This document shows, piece by piece, positions 16,956 through 26,282 of a stretch of DNA of 64,000 bases. Numbering within the stretch: the stretch's first letter is position 1; each line of letters begins with the position of its first letter. Both the position numbers and the translations under genes were made by a program. This DNA comes from Alphaproteobacteria bacterium (GTDB taxonomy: Bacteria > Pseudomonadota > Alphaproteobacteria > Bin95). Under the pieces are notes generated by a model that was given only the letters and a program-made list of their open reading frames with translations, was not told the DNA's origin and did no database searches. The stretch spans positions 169,966-233,965 of the forward strand of contig JAJEIH010000014.1 in assembly GCA_022827685.1 (NCBI GenBank), in the 5' to 3' direction.

Positions 16956-18329
16956 ATGACCGAACTCTCCTCTGCCACCATTGCCGAACTGGGCCAGGCG
17001 CTGCGGGCCGGCCGGGTGACGGCGCGCGGCCTGCTGGAACAGGCGCTTCAAAACCGCAACGAGGCGCTCGGCGCCTACAAGCTCTGGATGCCGGACCATG
17101 CCGCCCGCGCGGCGGACTTCGCCGATGCCGCGTTCGCCCAGGGCCTTGATTTCGGGCCGCTGCAGGGCCTGCCGGTGTCGGTCAAGGACCTGTTCGGCCT
17201 CGCCGGCGCGCCGACCCATGCCGGCGCCCCGAAGCCGCTGCCCGCTTCGTGGGAAGCCGAGGGGCCGGTCGTCGCGGCAGTCAGGAACGGGCTCGCCGTT
17301 GTCACCGGCAAGACGCACACGGTCGAATTCGCCTTTGGCGGCGTCGGCTCGAACCCGCATTGGGGCACGCCGCGCAACCCGTGGGGCGGAGAGTCGCACC
17401 GCGTGCCGGGCGGCTCCAGCGCAGGCGCCGGGGTTTCGCTGCTGGAGGGCACGGCGGTCGTTGCGCTCGGCTCCGACACGGCGGGTTCGGTGCGCGTTCC
17501 GGCGAGCTTTACCGGAACGGTCGGCCTCAAGACGAGCTACGGACGCTGGTCGCTCCAGGGCATCGTGCCGCTCAGCCCGTCTCTCGATACGGCCGGCGTC
17601 CTGACCCGCTCGGTCGCGGACATGGCTTTCGCCTTTGCGGCGATAGACCCGGTCTGCCGGATGCCGCCGGAGCCGGCGGACCCGGCCCGCCTCAGGCTCG
17701 GCGTGATTGAGAGCCTGTTCGAGGACTGCGGTCCGGGCGTGGCCGAGATCGTGCGCGCCGCCCTTGGCGAGCTGGAAGATCGCGGCGTGGCGGTGGAATC
17801 CTTCGACCTGCCGGAAATGGCCGACGCCAGGGCAATTTTTGCGGAAGGCGGGCTGGCGGTCCCCGAATTCGTCGCCTTCATTGAAAACGAGTTGCCCGAT
17901 TTCAAGGCGACGCTGGACCCGAATGTCCGCAGCCGCTTCGAGGCCTTCGGGACATTGACCTCGACGGAGTATATGGGGCGGAAGATGCGGATCGCGCGTG
18001 CGGCCGCGGCGGCGAATGCGCGGCTTGCGGACATCGACGCCATCGTCGGGCCGACGACGCCGATCACCGCGCCGCTCTTGCAGCATGCGGCTGAAGGCGA
18101 AGGCTACCGGACGCACAACATGGCTTCGCTCCGCAACACCATGCCGGGCAACCTTCTGGAGCTTTGCGGGCTCACGATCCCCGCGGGCCTTGACGGCTCG
18201 GGCATGCCGGTGGGCCTGCAGCTATTGGCCCCGCGCGGCAGGGATGAGCGCGTGCTCTCCATCGGCCTCGCCGTCGAGGGCATTATCGGCCCCGCCTCCC
18301 GCCGCCTGGGGACGCCTCCGGGCATTTGA
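16956..18329 (+). CDS. Amidase signature family enzyme
   Basis: A 457-residue amidase signature protein. The catalytic Ser-cisSer-Lys triad sites are VSVKDLFGL (Lys), GGSSAGAGVS (cis-Ser) and GSDTAGSVRVPAS (nucleophilic Ser). Length and architecture fit non-GatA amidases that hydrolyse small amides or carbamoyl compounds. It is the first gene of an operon with an SDR (28-bp gap) and an enoyl-CoA hydratase, suggesting release of an acid that is then oxidised. No GatB/GatC genes adjoin, so tRNA amidation is unlikely. Confidence 0.92.
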   Translation: MTELSSATIAELGQALRAGRVTARGLLEQALQNRNEALGAYKLWMPDHAARAADFADAAFAQGLDFGPLQGLPVSVKDLFGLAGAPTHAGAPKPLPASWEAEGPVVAAVRNGLAVVTGKTHTVEFAFGGVGSNPHWGTPRNPWGGESHRVPGGSSAGAGVSLLEGTAVVALGSDTAGSVRVPASFTGTVGLKTSYGRWSLQGIVPLSPSLDTAGVLTRSVADMAFAFAAIDPVCRMPPEPADPARLRLGVIESLFEDCGPGVAEIVRAALGELEDRGVAVESFDLPEMADARAIFAEGGLAVPEFVAFIENELPDFKATLDPNVRSRFEAFGTLTSTEYMGRKMRIARAAAAANARLADIDAIVGPTTPITAPLLQHAAEGEGYRTHNMASLRNTMPGNLLELCGLTIPAGLDGSGMPVGLQLLAPRGRDERVLSIGLAVEGIIGPASRRLGTPPGI

Positions 18330-18357
18330 GTCAAGCGCGTGAAAGGAAGCGCAGTCC

Positions 18358-19140
18358 ATGGCCTATGAGCCCTTCAACCTCGCCGGCAAGGCGGCGCTGA
18401 TTACCGGCGGCAACAGCGGCATCGGTCTTGGCTTCGCCGAAGCCATCGCCCAGGCGGGCGGCGATGTCTGCATCTGGGGCACGAACGAGGAGAAGAACGC
18501 CGCCGCGCTTGAGGTGCTGCGACGATACGACGTGAAATCGGTGGCGATGCGCTGCGATGTGTCCAACGAGGACGAGGTCGCCGAACGCTTCGCGGAGACC
18601 GTGGCTGAACTCGGCAAGGTCACGGCCTGCTTCGCCAATGCCGGCGTCTCCTCCGACCGGCGCGCGCTCAAGGGCGGCTTCTCGACCATGACGACGGCGG
18701 AATGGCGGCGCGTCCTCGATGTCAATCTGGACGGCGTGTTCTTCACGCTCCGCGCGGCGGCGGGCCACATGGTCGAGCAGGGCATCGCCGGCTCGCTTGC
18801 CGCGACGTCGAGCCTCGCCGCCATCATGGGCCAGGCGCGGGGCGAGCATTACGGCGCCGGCAAGGGCGCGCTGATCGCCATGATGCGCGCGCTCGCGGTC
18901 GAATACGGGCGCAGCGGCATCCGCGCCAACAGCGTGCTGCCCGGCTGGATCGAGACGCCGATGACGGAGCCGGCCTTCAACTGGGACCGCTTCCGGGACG
19001 CCGTGCTGCCGCGCGTGCCGGTCGGCCGCTGGGGCGAGAAGGAGGATTTCGGCGGCATCGCGGTCTATCTCGTCTCCGACGCCAGCCGCTACCACTCCGG
19101 CGACACATTCGTCATCGACGGGGCGTATTCGCTGTTTTGA
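18358..19140 (+). CDS. Short-chain dehydrogenase/reductase
   Basis: A 260-residue classical SDR. The cofactor motif is TGGNSGIGLGFAEA, the NAG motif is FANAGVSSD, the serine sits in AATSSLAAIMG and the catalytic pair is HYGAGKGAL (Tyr-x-x-x-Lys). Cofactor preference leans to NAD(H) because no basic residue follows the glycine motif. The substrate is not evident. AAAGGA lies about 10 nt before the ATG. It is the middle gene of the amidase/SDR/enoyl-CoA hydratase operon. Confidence 0.92.
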   Translation: MAYEPFNLAGKAALITGGNSGIGLGFAEAIAQAGGDVCIWGTNEEKNAAALEVLRRYDVKSVAMRCDVSNEDEVAERFAETVAELGKVTACFANAGVSSDRRALKGGFSTMTTAEWRRVLDVNLDGVFFTLRAAAGHMVEQGIAGSLAATSSLAAIMGQARGEHYGAGKGALIAMMRALAVEYGRSGIRANSVLPGWIETPMTEPAFNWDRFRDAVLPRVPVGRWGEKEDFGGIAVYLVSDASRYHSGDTFVIDGAYSLF

Positions 19141-19156
19141 GAGGCAGTTGCAGAAA

Positions 19157-19933
19157 ATGTCTGAAGGATTGGTTAAAGCAAGCATCGACGGGCGCGGGGT
19201 GGCGCGCGTCGCCATCGATAATGAACGCCGCCTGAACTGCCTGAGCGGCGCGACGGCGCAGGCATTCGCCGACGCGGTGAATGCGTATTCCGGGCGCAGC
19301 GACCTCCGGGCGGTGGTGGTGACGGGCAACGGCCCCAAAGCCTTCATGGGCGGGGCGGACCTGCGCGAGTTGGGCGGCCTCGACGCGGTGTCCGGCCGCG
19401 CCTTCATCACCCGCATCCACGCCATGTCGAAGGCGCTCCGGGACTGTCCCGTGCCGGTGATCGGGCGGATCAACGGCTATTGCCTCGGCGCCGGGCTGGA
19501 GGTGGCGGCCGCCTGCGACATGCGGGTGGCTTCCGACAATACCGTGCTGGGCATGCCGGAGGTCAGGGTCGGCCTGCCGTCAGTGGTCGAGGCAGCGCTC
19601 TTCCCGCAGCTGATCGGGTGGGGCAGGGCGAAGCTGCTCTGCTACACGGGCGAGAACATCGGTGCGGCGGAGGCGCTCTCCTGGGGGCTGGTCGAAAAGG
19701 TCGTCCCGGCCGGCGAACTCGACGATGCCGTGGAGCACTGGGTCGAACAGATCCTGGAGGGCGGCCCGCGCGCCATCCGCCTCCAGAAGGAGCTGATCCG
19801 CGAATGGGAGGCGATGCCGGTGAACGACGCGATCCAGGCCGGCATCCGCAGCCTGGTGCGCGCCATGGAAACCGACGAACCGAAACGCATGATCGCCGAA
19901 ACGCTGGAGCGCCTGGCGAAGCGCAAGGGTTAG
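19157..19933 (+). CDS. Enoyl-CoA hydratase/isomerase family protein
   Basis: A 258-residue crotonase-fold protein. The oxyanion-hole and CoA sites are KAFMGGADLREL and NGYCLGAGLEVAAACDMRVAS; the catalytic Glu position is GMPEVRVGLPSVVEA. Crotonases hydrate enoyl-CoA or catalyse related reactions. The ATG at 19157 is preferred; a TTG at 19148 is an alternative. It closes the operon and is followed by a non-coding repeat island. Confidence 0.92.
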   Translation: MSEGLVKASIDGRGVARVAIDNERRLNCLSGATAQAFADAVNAYSGRSDLRAVVVTGNGPKAFMGGADLRELGGLDAVSGRAFITRIHAMSKALRDCPVPVIGRINGYCLGAGLEVAAACDMRVASDNTVLGMPEVRVGLPSVVEAALFPQLIGWGRAKLLCYTGENIGAAEALSWGLVEKVVPAGELDDAVEHWVEQILEGGPRAIRLQKELIREWEAMPVNDAIQAGIRSLVRAMETDEPKRMIAETLERLAKRKG

Positions 19934-20125
19934 AACACGATTCGTTCGGGTTGCAACGGTGCCGAACGGGCAACCCCGATTGTCACCCCGGACGGAGCGA
20001 AGCGGAGATCCGGGGGCCAGCTTGTCGGACTCTGTGCCGGGTCGCGCCGGCGGTGCTGGGCCCCGGCTCGGAGGCCGGGGCGACAAATTCGGGCCGGGAT
20101 TCAATTCGAAAGGACTCTGCTCTGG
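19934..20125. repeat. Intergenic repeat island: palindromic GTCACCCCGG units, weak inverted-repeat ends
   Basis: No gene is visible in this gap. It holds two GC-rich stem units, GTCACCCCGG at 19982 and its inverted counterpart CCGGGGCGAC ending at 20084, flanked by weakly related ends (AGAACACGATTCGTTCGG near 19932 and, inverted, CGAAAGGACTCTGCTCT ending at 20123). The layout mirrors the better preserved element at 20634-20927 but the end match is poor (roughly 16 of 26 positions), so it is called a decayed relative. Confidence 0.55.
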
Positions 20126-20152
20126 CGCACAGTCCTGTCGGACCGAGCCGAA

Positions 20153-20602
20153 TCACGGGGTAGCCGCCTCCTGACCGCCGCTTGCCTTCCACCGCTTCCG
20201 CTGGTGGCGGGTGGCAAGGCGGCGGCTCAATTCCATGCGGTGGCGCTTGAGGAACCGGCGCAGGGTCCGGTCGGCGAACCGCACGCCCTCGGCGGCCAGC
20301 GCCTCGCCCAGCGCCCGGCTGGAAAGCTACGGGCGCGCCTCCAGAATGCGGACGATCCGGTCGCGCTCTGCCTCGATCCGCGAGGCGCTGCCGCCGCGCG
20401 CGTCCGGCTCGACATGCCCGCGCTCGCGGAAACGCTTCACCCAGCGGCTGACACTCGGCGCGCTCAGTCCGAACCGCGCGGCCGCCGCCCGGGCGCTCAT
20501 GCCGCCCTGCACCACCGCCGCCACCGCCCGGTGCCGCAACCCCATATCGACCGCCTTGCCTCGTCCGGACATTGCCAAGGCGTCTTCCGGCCCGTCCACC
20601 AT
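20153..20602 (-). pseudogene. Stand-alone IS630-type helix-turn-helix protein, broken by a nonsense codon
   Basis: The first 91 codons encode a helix-turn-helix protein (ARAAAARFGLSAPSVSRWV) and stop at TAG (20327-20329). Beyond the stop, the same frame continues with LSSRALGEALAAEGVRFADR to a TGA at 20153. The intact homologue at 57382-57813 has glutamate (GAA or GAG expected) where this copy has TAG, so a single substitution explains the break. Upstream sequence, including GGAAAGGAGC, is also shared with the 57-kb copy. It sits between two repeat elements. Confidence 0.85.
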
Positions 20603-20633
20603 TCCCCGCTCCTTTCCGTCCCCGACGGTTCAA

Positions 20634-20927
20634 CTAGAGCATGATCCATTCCAACTGAAACGACTGCATTTGGCGGGTAGCGTCGGGGCTTGACCTCATT
20701 CGTCACCCCGGCCCCCGAGCCGGGGTCCAGCCTCGGTTCTGGCGTCAGCCCCGGATCGGGGGAGCCTGTCCCCGCGAAGGCGGGGAGGGCAGGCCCCAGC
20801 GGTTGAGCCTATTCTCCACCGGCAGCGGCGGCATCGAGAGTCATGGATGGATCCCGGCTCGGGGGCCGGGGTGACGGTTAAGGCTATACGAACGACATTG
20901 TTTCAAGCCGAATGGATCGTGCTCTAG
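20634..20927. repeat. Nested inverted-repeat element, MITE-like, 294 bp
   Basis: Outer arms at 20634-20651 and 20910-20927 match at 17 of 18 positions when inverted (CTAGAGCAYGATCCATTC). Inner arms at 20702-20729 and 20848-20875 match at 27 of 28 (GTCACCCCGG...GGRTCCA). The 118-bp centre carries no gene. Each inner arm is itself a stem (CCCCGGC/GCCGGGG). The form resembles a MITE or a paired REP-type (BIME) element. No transposase of its own is visible. Confidence 0.75.
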
Positions 20928-21061
20928 ACCGGCCAATCGCCGCACCGCGGCTATCGCGGCGCACGTATTTCGCCGGTTGACGCCCGGCCCCCGGCCGCCG
21001 GCAGTTCCCCTCGAAAATCGCGCCGGAACGGACGCCGCAGCGCGCCCGTCCCACCAACCCG
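20928..21061. other. Short non-coding gap
   Basis: GC-rich sequence between the repeat element and mnmA in which no gene, promoter or repeat copy can be supported. Confidence 0.5.
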
Positions 21062-22171
21062 TCAGGTCATTCCTCGCTTGCCTTCCGCTTCCCGGACGAT
21101 CCAGCCGCCGCCGAGCACCCGGCCGCCGTCGTAGAAGACGGCGGCTTGGCCGGCGGCGACGCCGTATTCGTGGTCGTCCAGAAGGATTTCCACGCTGTCG
21201 CCTTGCGGATAGAGGGTTGCGGGCCGGGGTGCTGCGCTCGACCGGATGCGGACTTCCGCCCGCTGCCCCTCCGCCGGTGCGTCGCCGTCGCCGAGCCAGT
21301 TGACCTCGCGCACTCGGAAGCGCCGGCGTCCGAGCGCTTCGCGGGGCCCGACCACGACCCGGTGGCGTTCCGGGTCCAGCGCCAGCACATAGAGCCGTTC
21401 GCCGTCGGCGGCATTGCCGAGGTCCAGCCCGCGCCGCTGGCCGACGGTAAAATTGACGATGCCTTCATGCCGGCCGAGCACATGGCCGTCCCGGTCCACA
21501 ATCTCGCCCGGCTCCAGCGCGCCGGGGCGCAGGCGCGCGACGATGTCGGCGTAGCGGCCGTCCGGCACGAAGCAGATGTCCTGGCTGTCGGGCTTCTCCG
21601 CCACGGGCAGGGCGAGCCGCGCCGCTTCCCGCCGCACCCGGTCCTTGGGCATGCCGCCGAGCGGAAAGCGCAGGAAATCGAGCTGTTCGCGGGTGGTCGC
21701 GAACAGGAAATAGCTCTGGTCCTTGCCGCTGTCGGCGGCCCGGTGCAGCTCCGGGCCGGGCAGGCGCTGCACATAGTGACCGGTGGCAAGCGCGTCGGCT
21801 TCGAGGTCCCTTGCCGTTGCCAGCAGGTCGCGGAACTTCACTGTTCGGTTGCACTGCACGCAGGGCAGCGGCGTCTCGCCGGCGAGGTAGCTATCGGCGA
21901 AACCCTCCATGACGGCGGCCCGGAACCGGCTCTCATAGTCCAGCACGTAATGCGGGATGCCGATCCGGTCCGCGACGGCGCGGGCGTCGTGGATGTCCTG
22001 GCCGGCGCAGCAGGCGCCCTTGCGCCCCGCGGCCGCGCCGTGGTCGTAAAGCTGCAGGGTGACGCCGACGACCTCATAGCCCGCTTCGGCGAGCAGCGCC
22101 GCCGTGACGGAACTGTCCACACCGCCGGACATGGCGGCGACCACGCGCGAGGATGCAGGAAGATCGAGCAA
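21062..22171 (-). CDS. mnmA: tRNA-specific 2-thiouridylase
   Basis: A 369-residue enzyme that puts the 2-thio group on wobble uridine 34 of Lys, Glu and Gln tRNAs. PP-loop motif [16 protein letters not shown]; catalytic cysteines in [11 protein letters not shown] and [18 protein letters not shown] and the C-terminal beta-barrel with FTVGQRRGL and [12 protein letters not shown]. The start is TTG, preceded by AGGAACC; the next Met lies inside the PP-loop motif, so the TTG (or a very close alternative) must be right. It is monocistronic in this view. Confidence 0.96.
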   Translation of the reverse strand: MLDLPASSRVVAAMSGGVDSSVTAALLAEAGYEVVGVTLQLYDHGAAAGRKGACCAGQDIHDARAVADRIGIPHYVLDYESRFRAAVMEGFADSYLAGETPLPCVQCNRTVKFRDLLATARDLEADALATGHYVQRLPGPELHRAADSGKDQSYFLFATTREQLDFLRFPLGGMPKDRVRREAARLALPVAEKPDSQDICFVPDGRYADIVARLRPGALEPGEIVDRDGHVLGRHEGIVNFTVGQRRGLDLGNAADGERLYVLALDPERHRVVVGPREALGRRRFRVREVNWLGDGDAPAEGQRAEVRIRSSAAPRPATLYPQGDSVEILLDDHEYGVAAGQAAVFYDGGRVLGGGWIVREAEGKRGMT

Positions 22172-22243
22172 GAGGGCCGGTTCCTGTGGAGAAGTGCCCG
22201 GAAACTGGTTCAGTGCCCGCCCAAGGTCAACGGTCCGCCGCGT

Positions 22244-22981
22244 CTAAACGTGCTGGCCGCCGTTCACGTGGATTTCAGCGCCGTTGATGTAGCGCGAGGC
22301 CTCCGTGCAAAGGAAGAAGATCGTGTCGGCGACCTCCCCCGGCTCGCCCATGCGGCCGACCGGAATGGCGCGGACGATCTCGTCCGAACCGGGCGAGAGC
22401 ATCGGAGTGTCGATCTCGCCGGGCGCGATGGCGTTGACGCGAATGCCGTCCGGCCCGAACTCCGCCGCCATCTCCCGGGTGAGCGCCGCCAGCGCCGCTT
22501 TCGACGTTGCATAGGCCGGCCCGGCGAAACGATGCACCCGGCCGCCCGCGATCGAGGTGACATTCACCACGGACCCGTTGCCGGCCGCCAGCTCTTTCGC
22601 AAGTCCGCGCGCGAGCATCAGCGGGGCGTAGAAATTCACCTGCATGACATGGTGCCAGGCGCTGAGGCGGGTGTTTCGCACGCCGAGCCTGCCGCCATCA
22701 TCGTCCTTGGGCGAGACCGCCGCGTTGTTGACCAGCGCATGCACGCGGCCGTCGGTCAGCCGCTTGCGCATTTCCTCGATCGTGACGGCGAGCCCTTCGG
22801 GATCCGACAGGTCCACCTCGATATGGTCCTCCGGTCCCGCACCCCACGGGCAGATGCCGCCCGGAAAGGACTGCCGCGAGCAGGTGATGACGCGCCAGCC
22901 GGCATCCTTGAACTTGATGGCCGTGGCATGGCCGATGCCGCGGCTGGCGCCGGTGAGGATGAGGGTTCGCGTTTCCGACAT
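22244..22981 (-). CDS. Short-chain dehydrogenase/reductase
   Basis: A 245-residue SDR. Cofactor motif LTGASRGIGHATAI, then a basic residue in TCSRQSF favouring NADP(H). NNAAV, the serine in NVTSIAGGRVH, and catalytic YATSKAAL are all present. C-terminal INGAEIHVNGGQHV is typical of 3-oxoacyl-type reductases. It starts 38 bp from the sulfatase's stop on the same strand. The open frame extends upstream but would overlap the sulfatase gene. Confidence 0.92.
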   Translation of the reverse strand: MSETRTLILTGASRGIGHATAIKFKDAGWRVITCSRQSFPGGICPWGAGPEDHIEVDLSDPEGLAVTIEEMRKRLTDGRVHALVNNAAVSPKDDDGGRLGVRNTRLSAWHHVMQVNFYAPLMLARGLAKELAAGNGSVVNVTSIAGGRVHRFAGPAYATSKAALAALTREMAAEFGPDGIRVNAIAPGEIDTPMLSPGSDEIVRAIPVGRMGEPGEVADTIFFLCTEASRYINGAEIHVNGGQHV

Positions 22982-23019
22982 GAGCCTCGGCGCAGCATAA
23001 GGGCAAGGAACAGCGGGCG

Positions 23020-24579
23020 CTACCACACGCCGATGATGAAACCGCGCTTGCGGCTGCCGTCGGTGCGCCGCGCCACCTCCTCGTCGGAGAGGGTGGTGCG
23101 GGTCCGCCGTGCGCGGAGCCAGGCGAACAGCCTCTCGTGCAGCTCCGCGCGGGCGCCGGCATGGGCCGGGTCGCCGCCGAGGTCGGCGAGTTCCAGCGGG
23201 TCCGCGGCGAGGTCGAACAATTGCGGGCGGTATCCTTCCCAGAACACATATTTCCAACGCTCCGTGCGGACCATATAGCCGCGGGACTCCTCGACGCCGC
23301 GCCCGAGCGTGAGGCGGGCGGCCCGGTGGGCGTAGTCGGTTTCGGAGAACACCGCCTCGCGCCGCTCGGCCTTTCCGCCGCGCAGCAGCGGCAGCAGTGA
23401 GCGCCCCTCCAGCCGGTGCGGCTGGACCTCGCCGCCCGCCGCCTCCACGAAGGTCGGCACCAGGTCGATCGATTCCACAAGGTCGTCCACGACCGCGCCG
23501 GGCGTTCCCTCCGGGTCGTACAGGATCAGCGGGATGCGTACGCTTTCCTCGTGGAACAGCTCCTTCTCGCCGAGCCAGTGGTCGCCCAGATAGTCGCCGT
23601 GGTCGCTGGTGAAGACGATCATGGTGTTTTCCATCCGGCCCTGGTCCTCCAAGAAGGCGAACAGGCGGCCCATATGGTCGTCGATTTCCTTCACCAGACC
23701 CATATAGGCGGGGATGACCGTGCGCCGGACCTCGTCGCGTGAGAAGTTCCGGCTGTCTTCATGGGCCATGAAGGCGGCGTGGACGGGGTGCGGGTCCCGG
23801 CGCTCGTCCTCATGCCGGTTGGCGGCGATGACGGAATTGGCACCGTAGAGGCCGTGATAGGGCGCGGGTGCGATATAGGGCCAGTGCGGCTTGATGTAGG
23901 AAAGATGGAGGCACCAGGGCTCTTCGCCCTGCTCGCGGATAAAGTCCATCGCCCGCCCGGTCATGTAGGCGGTCTCGGAATGCTCGGCCTTCACGCGCGC
24001 CGGCAGCGGGGCATATCGGAGATACCAGCCGGAAAGCTGCTCGCCGCCCGGCCCCTCGGCAGAGTTGGCGTAGTCGTGCCAGGGGTTGGCGCCGTCGTAG
24101 CCGCGCTCCCTCAGCCAGCGGTTGTAGGCGAGGTCCGGGTCGGCGGACATGTCGGGATGCAGCCCGTCGTCCCGCTCGTAAGGCTCGAAACCGCACTCCG
24201 ACAGCAATATGCCGGTGTTGCTCGCCGGGTCGATGCCGAGCCGCTGCATGCCCTCCCGGTCGGCGGCCATATGCGTCTTGCCGACCAGGGCCGTGCGCAG
24301 CCCGAGCGGGCGCAGCCAGTCGCCGAGCGTGAGTTCGCCCACCGCCAGCGGGACATTGTTCCAGGTGGCGCCGTGGCTGAACATGTAGCGCCCGGTATAG
24401 AACGACATGCGCGACGCCCCGCAGATCGGCGACTGGCAATAGGCGCGGGTAAAGCGCGTTCCCTTCGCCGCGAGTCCGTCCAGATGCGGCGTCTCCAGGA
24501 CCGGATGCCCGTAGCAGGAGAGATAATCCCAGCGAAGCTGGTCTGTCATGATAAACAGGATATTGCGGACACGCGCCAT
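23020..24579 (-). CDS. Sulfatase-fold hydrolase (arylsulfatase/phosphonate monoester hydrolase type)
   Basis: About 519 residues. Metal ligands are in LFIMTDQLRWD and VFTSDHGDYLGDH. The formylglycine site is CGASRMSFYTGR, where the usual C-x-P-x-R has alanine in the proline position. Domain continues with TALVGKTHMA and a C-terminal RLTLGRGVEESRGYMVRTE. A formylglycine-generating enzyme is not in view and must act in trans. The ATG at 24579 lies about 11 nt after GGGGAG; the next upstream start at 24609 would add ten residues. No signal peptide is seen, so the enzyme is probably cytoplasmic. Confidence 0.9.
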   Translation of the reverse strand: MARVRNILFIMTDQLRWDYLSCYGHPVLETPHLDGLAAKGTRFTRAYCQSPICGASRMSFYTGRYMFSHGATWNNVPLAVGELTLGDWLRPLGLRTALVGKTHMAADREGMQRLGIDPASNTGILLSECGFEPYERDDGLHPDMSADPDLAYNRWLRERGYDGANPWHDYANSAEGPGGEQLSGWYLRYAPLPARVKAEHSETAYMTGRAMDFIREQGEEPWCLHLSYIKPHWPYIAPAPYHGLYGANSVIAANRHEDERRDPHPVHAAFMAHEDSRNFSRDEVRRTVIPAYMGLVKEIDDHMGRLFAFLEDQGRMENTMIVFTSDHGDYLGDHWLGEKELFHEESVRIPLILYDPEGTPGAVVDDLVESIDLVPTFVEAAGGEVQPHRLEGRSLLPLLRGGKAERREAVFSETDYAHRAARLTLGRGVEESRGYMVRTERWKYVFWEGYRPQLFDLAADPLELADLGGDPAHAGARAELHERLFAWLRARRTRTTLSDEEVARRTDGSRKRGFIIGVW

Positions 24580-24686
24580 TGCGGATTGGCTCCCCGGCGG
24601 TACGGACATTCCCGCGAGTATAGTGCGCCTCGGGCCGGCAGCGCGTATGTCTGGCCCGGCTGCGGCGGGGCGGCGATAATGAGGCC

Positions 24687-26282
24687 ATGCAGACAGCCCT
24701 GAAGCCGAGCCGCGCGAACCCCGTTTATCCCTTCCGGAAGCCGGCCGATCTCGACGGACGCGAACGGCATTACCCCGTCTGCGTCGTCGGCGCGGGGCCG
24801 GTCGGGCTGGCCGTCGCCATCGACCTGAAACTCCGGGGCGTCGATGTCGTGCTGGTGGACGAGGACGACACGGTAAGCGCCGGCTCGCGGCTCATCTGCC
24901 TCGCCAAGCGAACCCTGGAGATTCTCGCGCGCCTCGGCATCGGCCCCGAACTGGCCGCCAAGGGCGTGGTCTGGAACCGCGGCAAGGTCTTCCACGGCGA
25001 CGAACTCGTCTATGCTTTCGACCTGCTGCCCGAAGAAGGGCACCGCTGGCCCGCCTTCATCAACATCCAGCAATATTATGTCGAGGAATATCTGGTGGAG
25101 CGCGCCCGGTCGCTCGGTCTGGACCTGCGCTGGAAGACGCGGCTCACCGGGGTCGAGGAGCAGGGCGGCGGTGTCCGCGTTCTGGTCTCGACGCCGGCCG
25201 GCGGCTACGCCTTCACCTGCGACTGGCTGCTGGCCTGCGACGGTGTGCGCTCCGCCGTGCGTGGCAGCCTGGAGCTTCCGTTCCGCGGGCAGTCCTTTCC
25301 GGACCGTTTCCTGATCGCCGATGTCCGGATGAAGTCGGAATTCCCGGCGGAACGGCGCTTCTGGTTCGACCCGCCTTTTCACGCGGGCCGCTCGGCGCTG
25401 CTTCACAAGCAGCCCGACGATATCTGGCGCATCGATCTCCAGCTCGGGCCCGAAGCCGACCCCGAGGAAGAAGCGAAACTCGAAAAGGTGGTCCCCCGCA
25501 TCCGCGCCATGGTCGGACCCCGGACGCCGTTCGATGTCGAGTGGGTCTCCATCTACACCTTCCGCTGCCGGAGGCTGGAGCGCTTCCGCCACGGGCGCAT
25601 CTTCTTTCTCGGCGATGCCGCGCACCAGGTCTCCCCCTTCGGCGCACGCGGCGGCAATGGCGGCATCCAGGATGCCGACAACCTCGCCTGGAAGCTGGCT
25701 GAAACGATCCGCGGCCGCGCCGGACCCGCGCTGCTCGACAGCTACGAGGCCGAACGCATCCCCGCCGCCGACGAGAATATCCTGAACTCCTCGCGCTCGA
25801 CCGATTTCATGACGCCGGTCGGCAGGGCGGCCGAGGCGTTCCGGGACGCAGCGCTAACGCTCGCGCGCCGGCATGACTTCGCCCGCGCCTTCGTGAACAG
25901 CGGCCGGCTCTCGGTGCCGACGCTCCTGGCGGCCTCTCCGCTTTCCACTCCCGACGAGCCGGAATGGGCTGGTTTCGAGGGACCGATGCAGCCCGGTGCG
26001 GCGGCCGTCGATGCGCCCCTCGGGAACGGCTGGTGGCTGGACCGGCTGGATGGCGATTTCTCCCTGCTGCACTTCGCGGCACCGGGCGAGGCGGCTACGG
26101 CGGCGGAAAGGGGGGTGCCCGTCCATTGCGCGCGGCCGGAAGGCCTTCTGGCGTCGCGCTATGACGGACGGCCCAGCACGACCTGGCTGTTCCGCCCAGA
26201 CCAGCATGTCGCCGCGCGCTGGCGGCGCTTCGAACCCGCCAGCATTGATGCTGCTGTGGAACGGGCGCGAGGCTGGCGATGA
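24687..26282 (+). CDS. FAD-dependent aromatic monooxygenase (PheA/TfdB family)
   Basis: A 531-residue class A flavoprotein hydroxylase. The FAD site is VVGAGPVGLAVAIDLKLRG, the DG motif LLACDGVRSAVR, and the second FAD motif RIFFLGDAAHQVSPFGARGGN. The C-terminal third resembles the thioredoxin-like domain of phenol/2,4-dichlorophenol hydroxylases. It inserts oxygen into an aromatic ring with NAD(P)H and O2. It overlaps the DUF2783 gene by 4 bp; DUF2783 proteins commonly accompany these monooxygenases. Confidence 0.92.
   Translation: MQTALKPSRANPVYPFRKPADLDGRERHYPVCVVGAGPVGLAVAIDLKLRGVDVVLVDEDDTVSAGSRLICLAKRTLEILARLGIGPELAAKGVVWNRGKVFHGDELVYAFDLLPEEGHRWPAFINIQQYYVEEYLVERARSLGLDLRWKTRLTGVEEQGGGVRVLVSTPAGGYAFTCDWLLACDGVRSAVRGSLELPFRGQSFPDRFLIADVRMKSEFPAERRFWFDPPFHAGRSALLHKQPDDIWRIDLQLGPEADPEEEAKLEKVVPRIRAMVGPRTPFDVEWVSIYTFRCRRLERFRHGRIFFLGDAAHQVSPFGARGGNGGIQDADNLAWKLAETIRGRAGPALLDSYEAERIPAADENILNSSRSTDFMTPVGRAAEAFRDAALTLARRHDFARAFVNSGRLSVPTLLAASPLSTPDEPEWAGFEGPMQPGAAAVDAPLGNGWWLDRLDGDFSLLHFAAPGEAATAAERGVPVHCARPEGLLASRYDGRPSTTWLFRPDQHVAARWRRFEPASIDAAVERARGWR

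Noticed and set aside
19934..21061. CRISPR array in the repeat-rich gap
   Set aside because: Repeats are palindromic, of unequal spacing and not separated by unique spacers of equal length.
21146..23278. 710-codon open frame on the plus strand across mnmA and an SDR
   Set aside because: Shadow of GC-rich codons in mnmA and the SDR; no domain or start signal.
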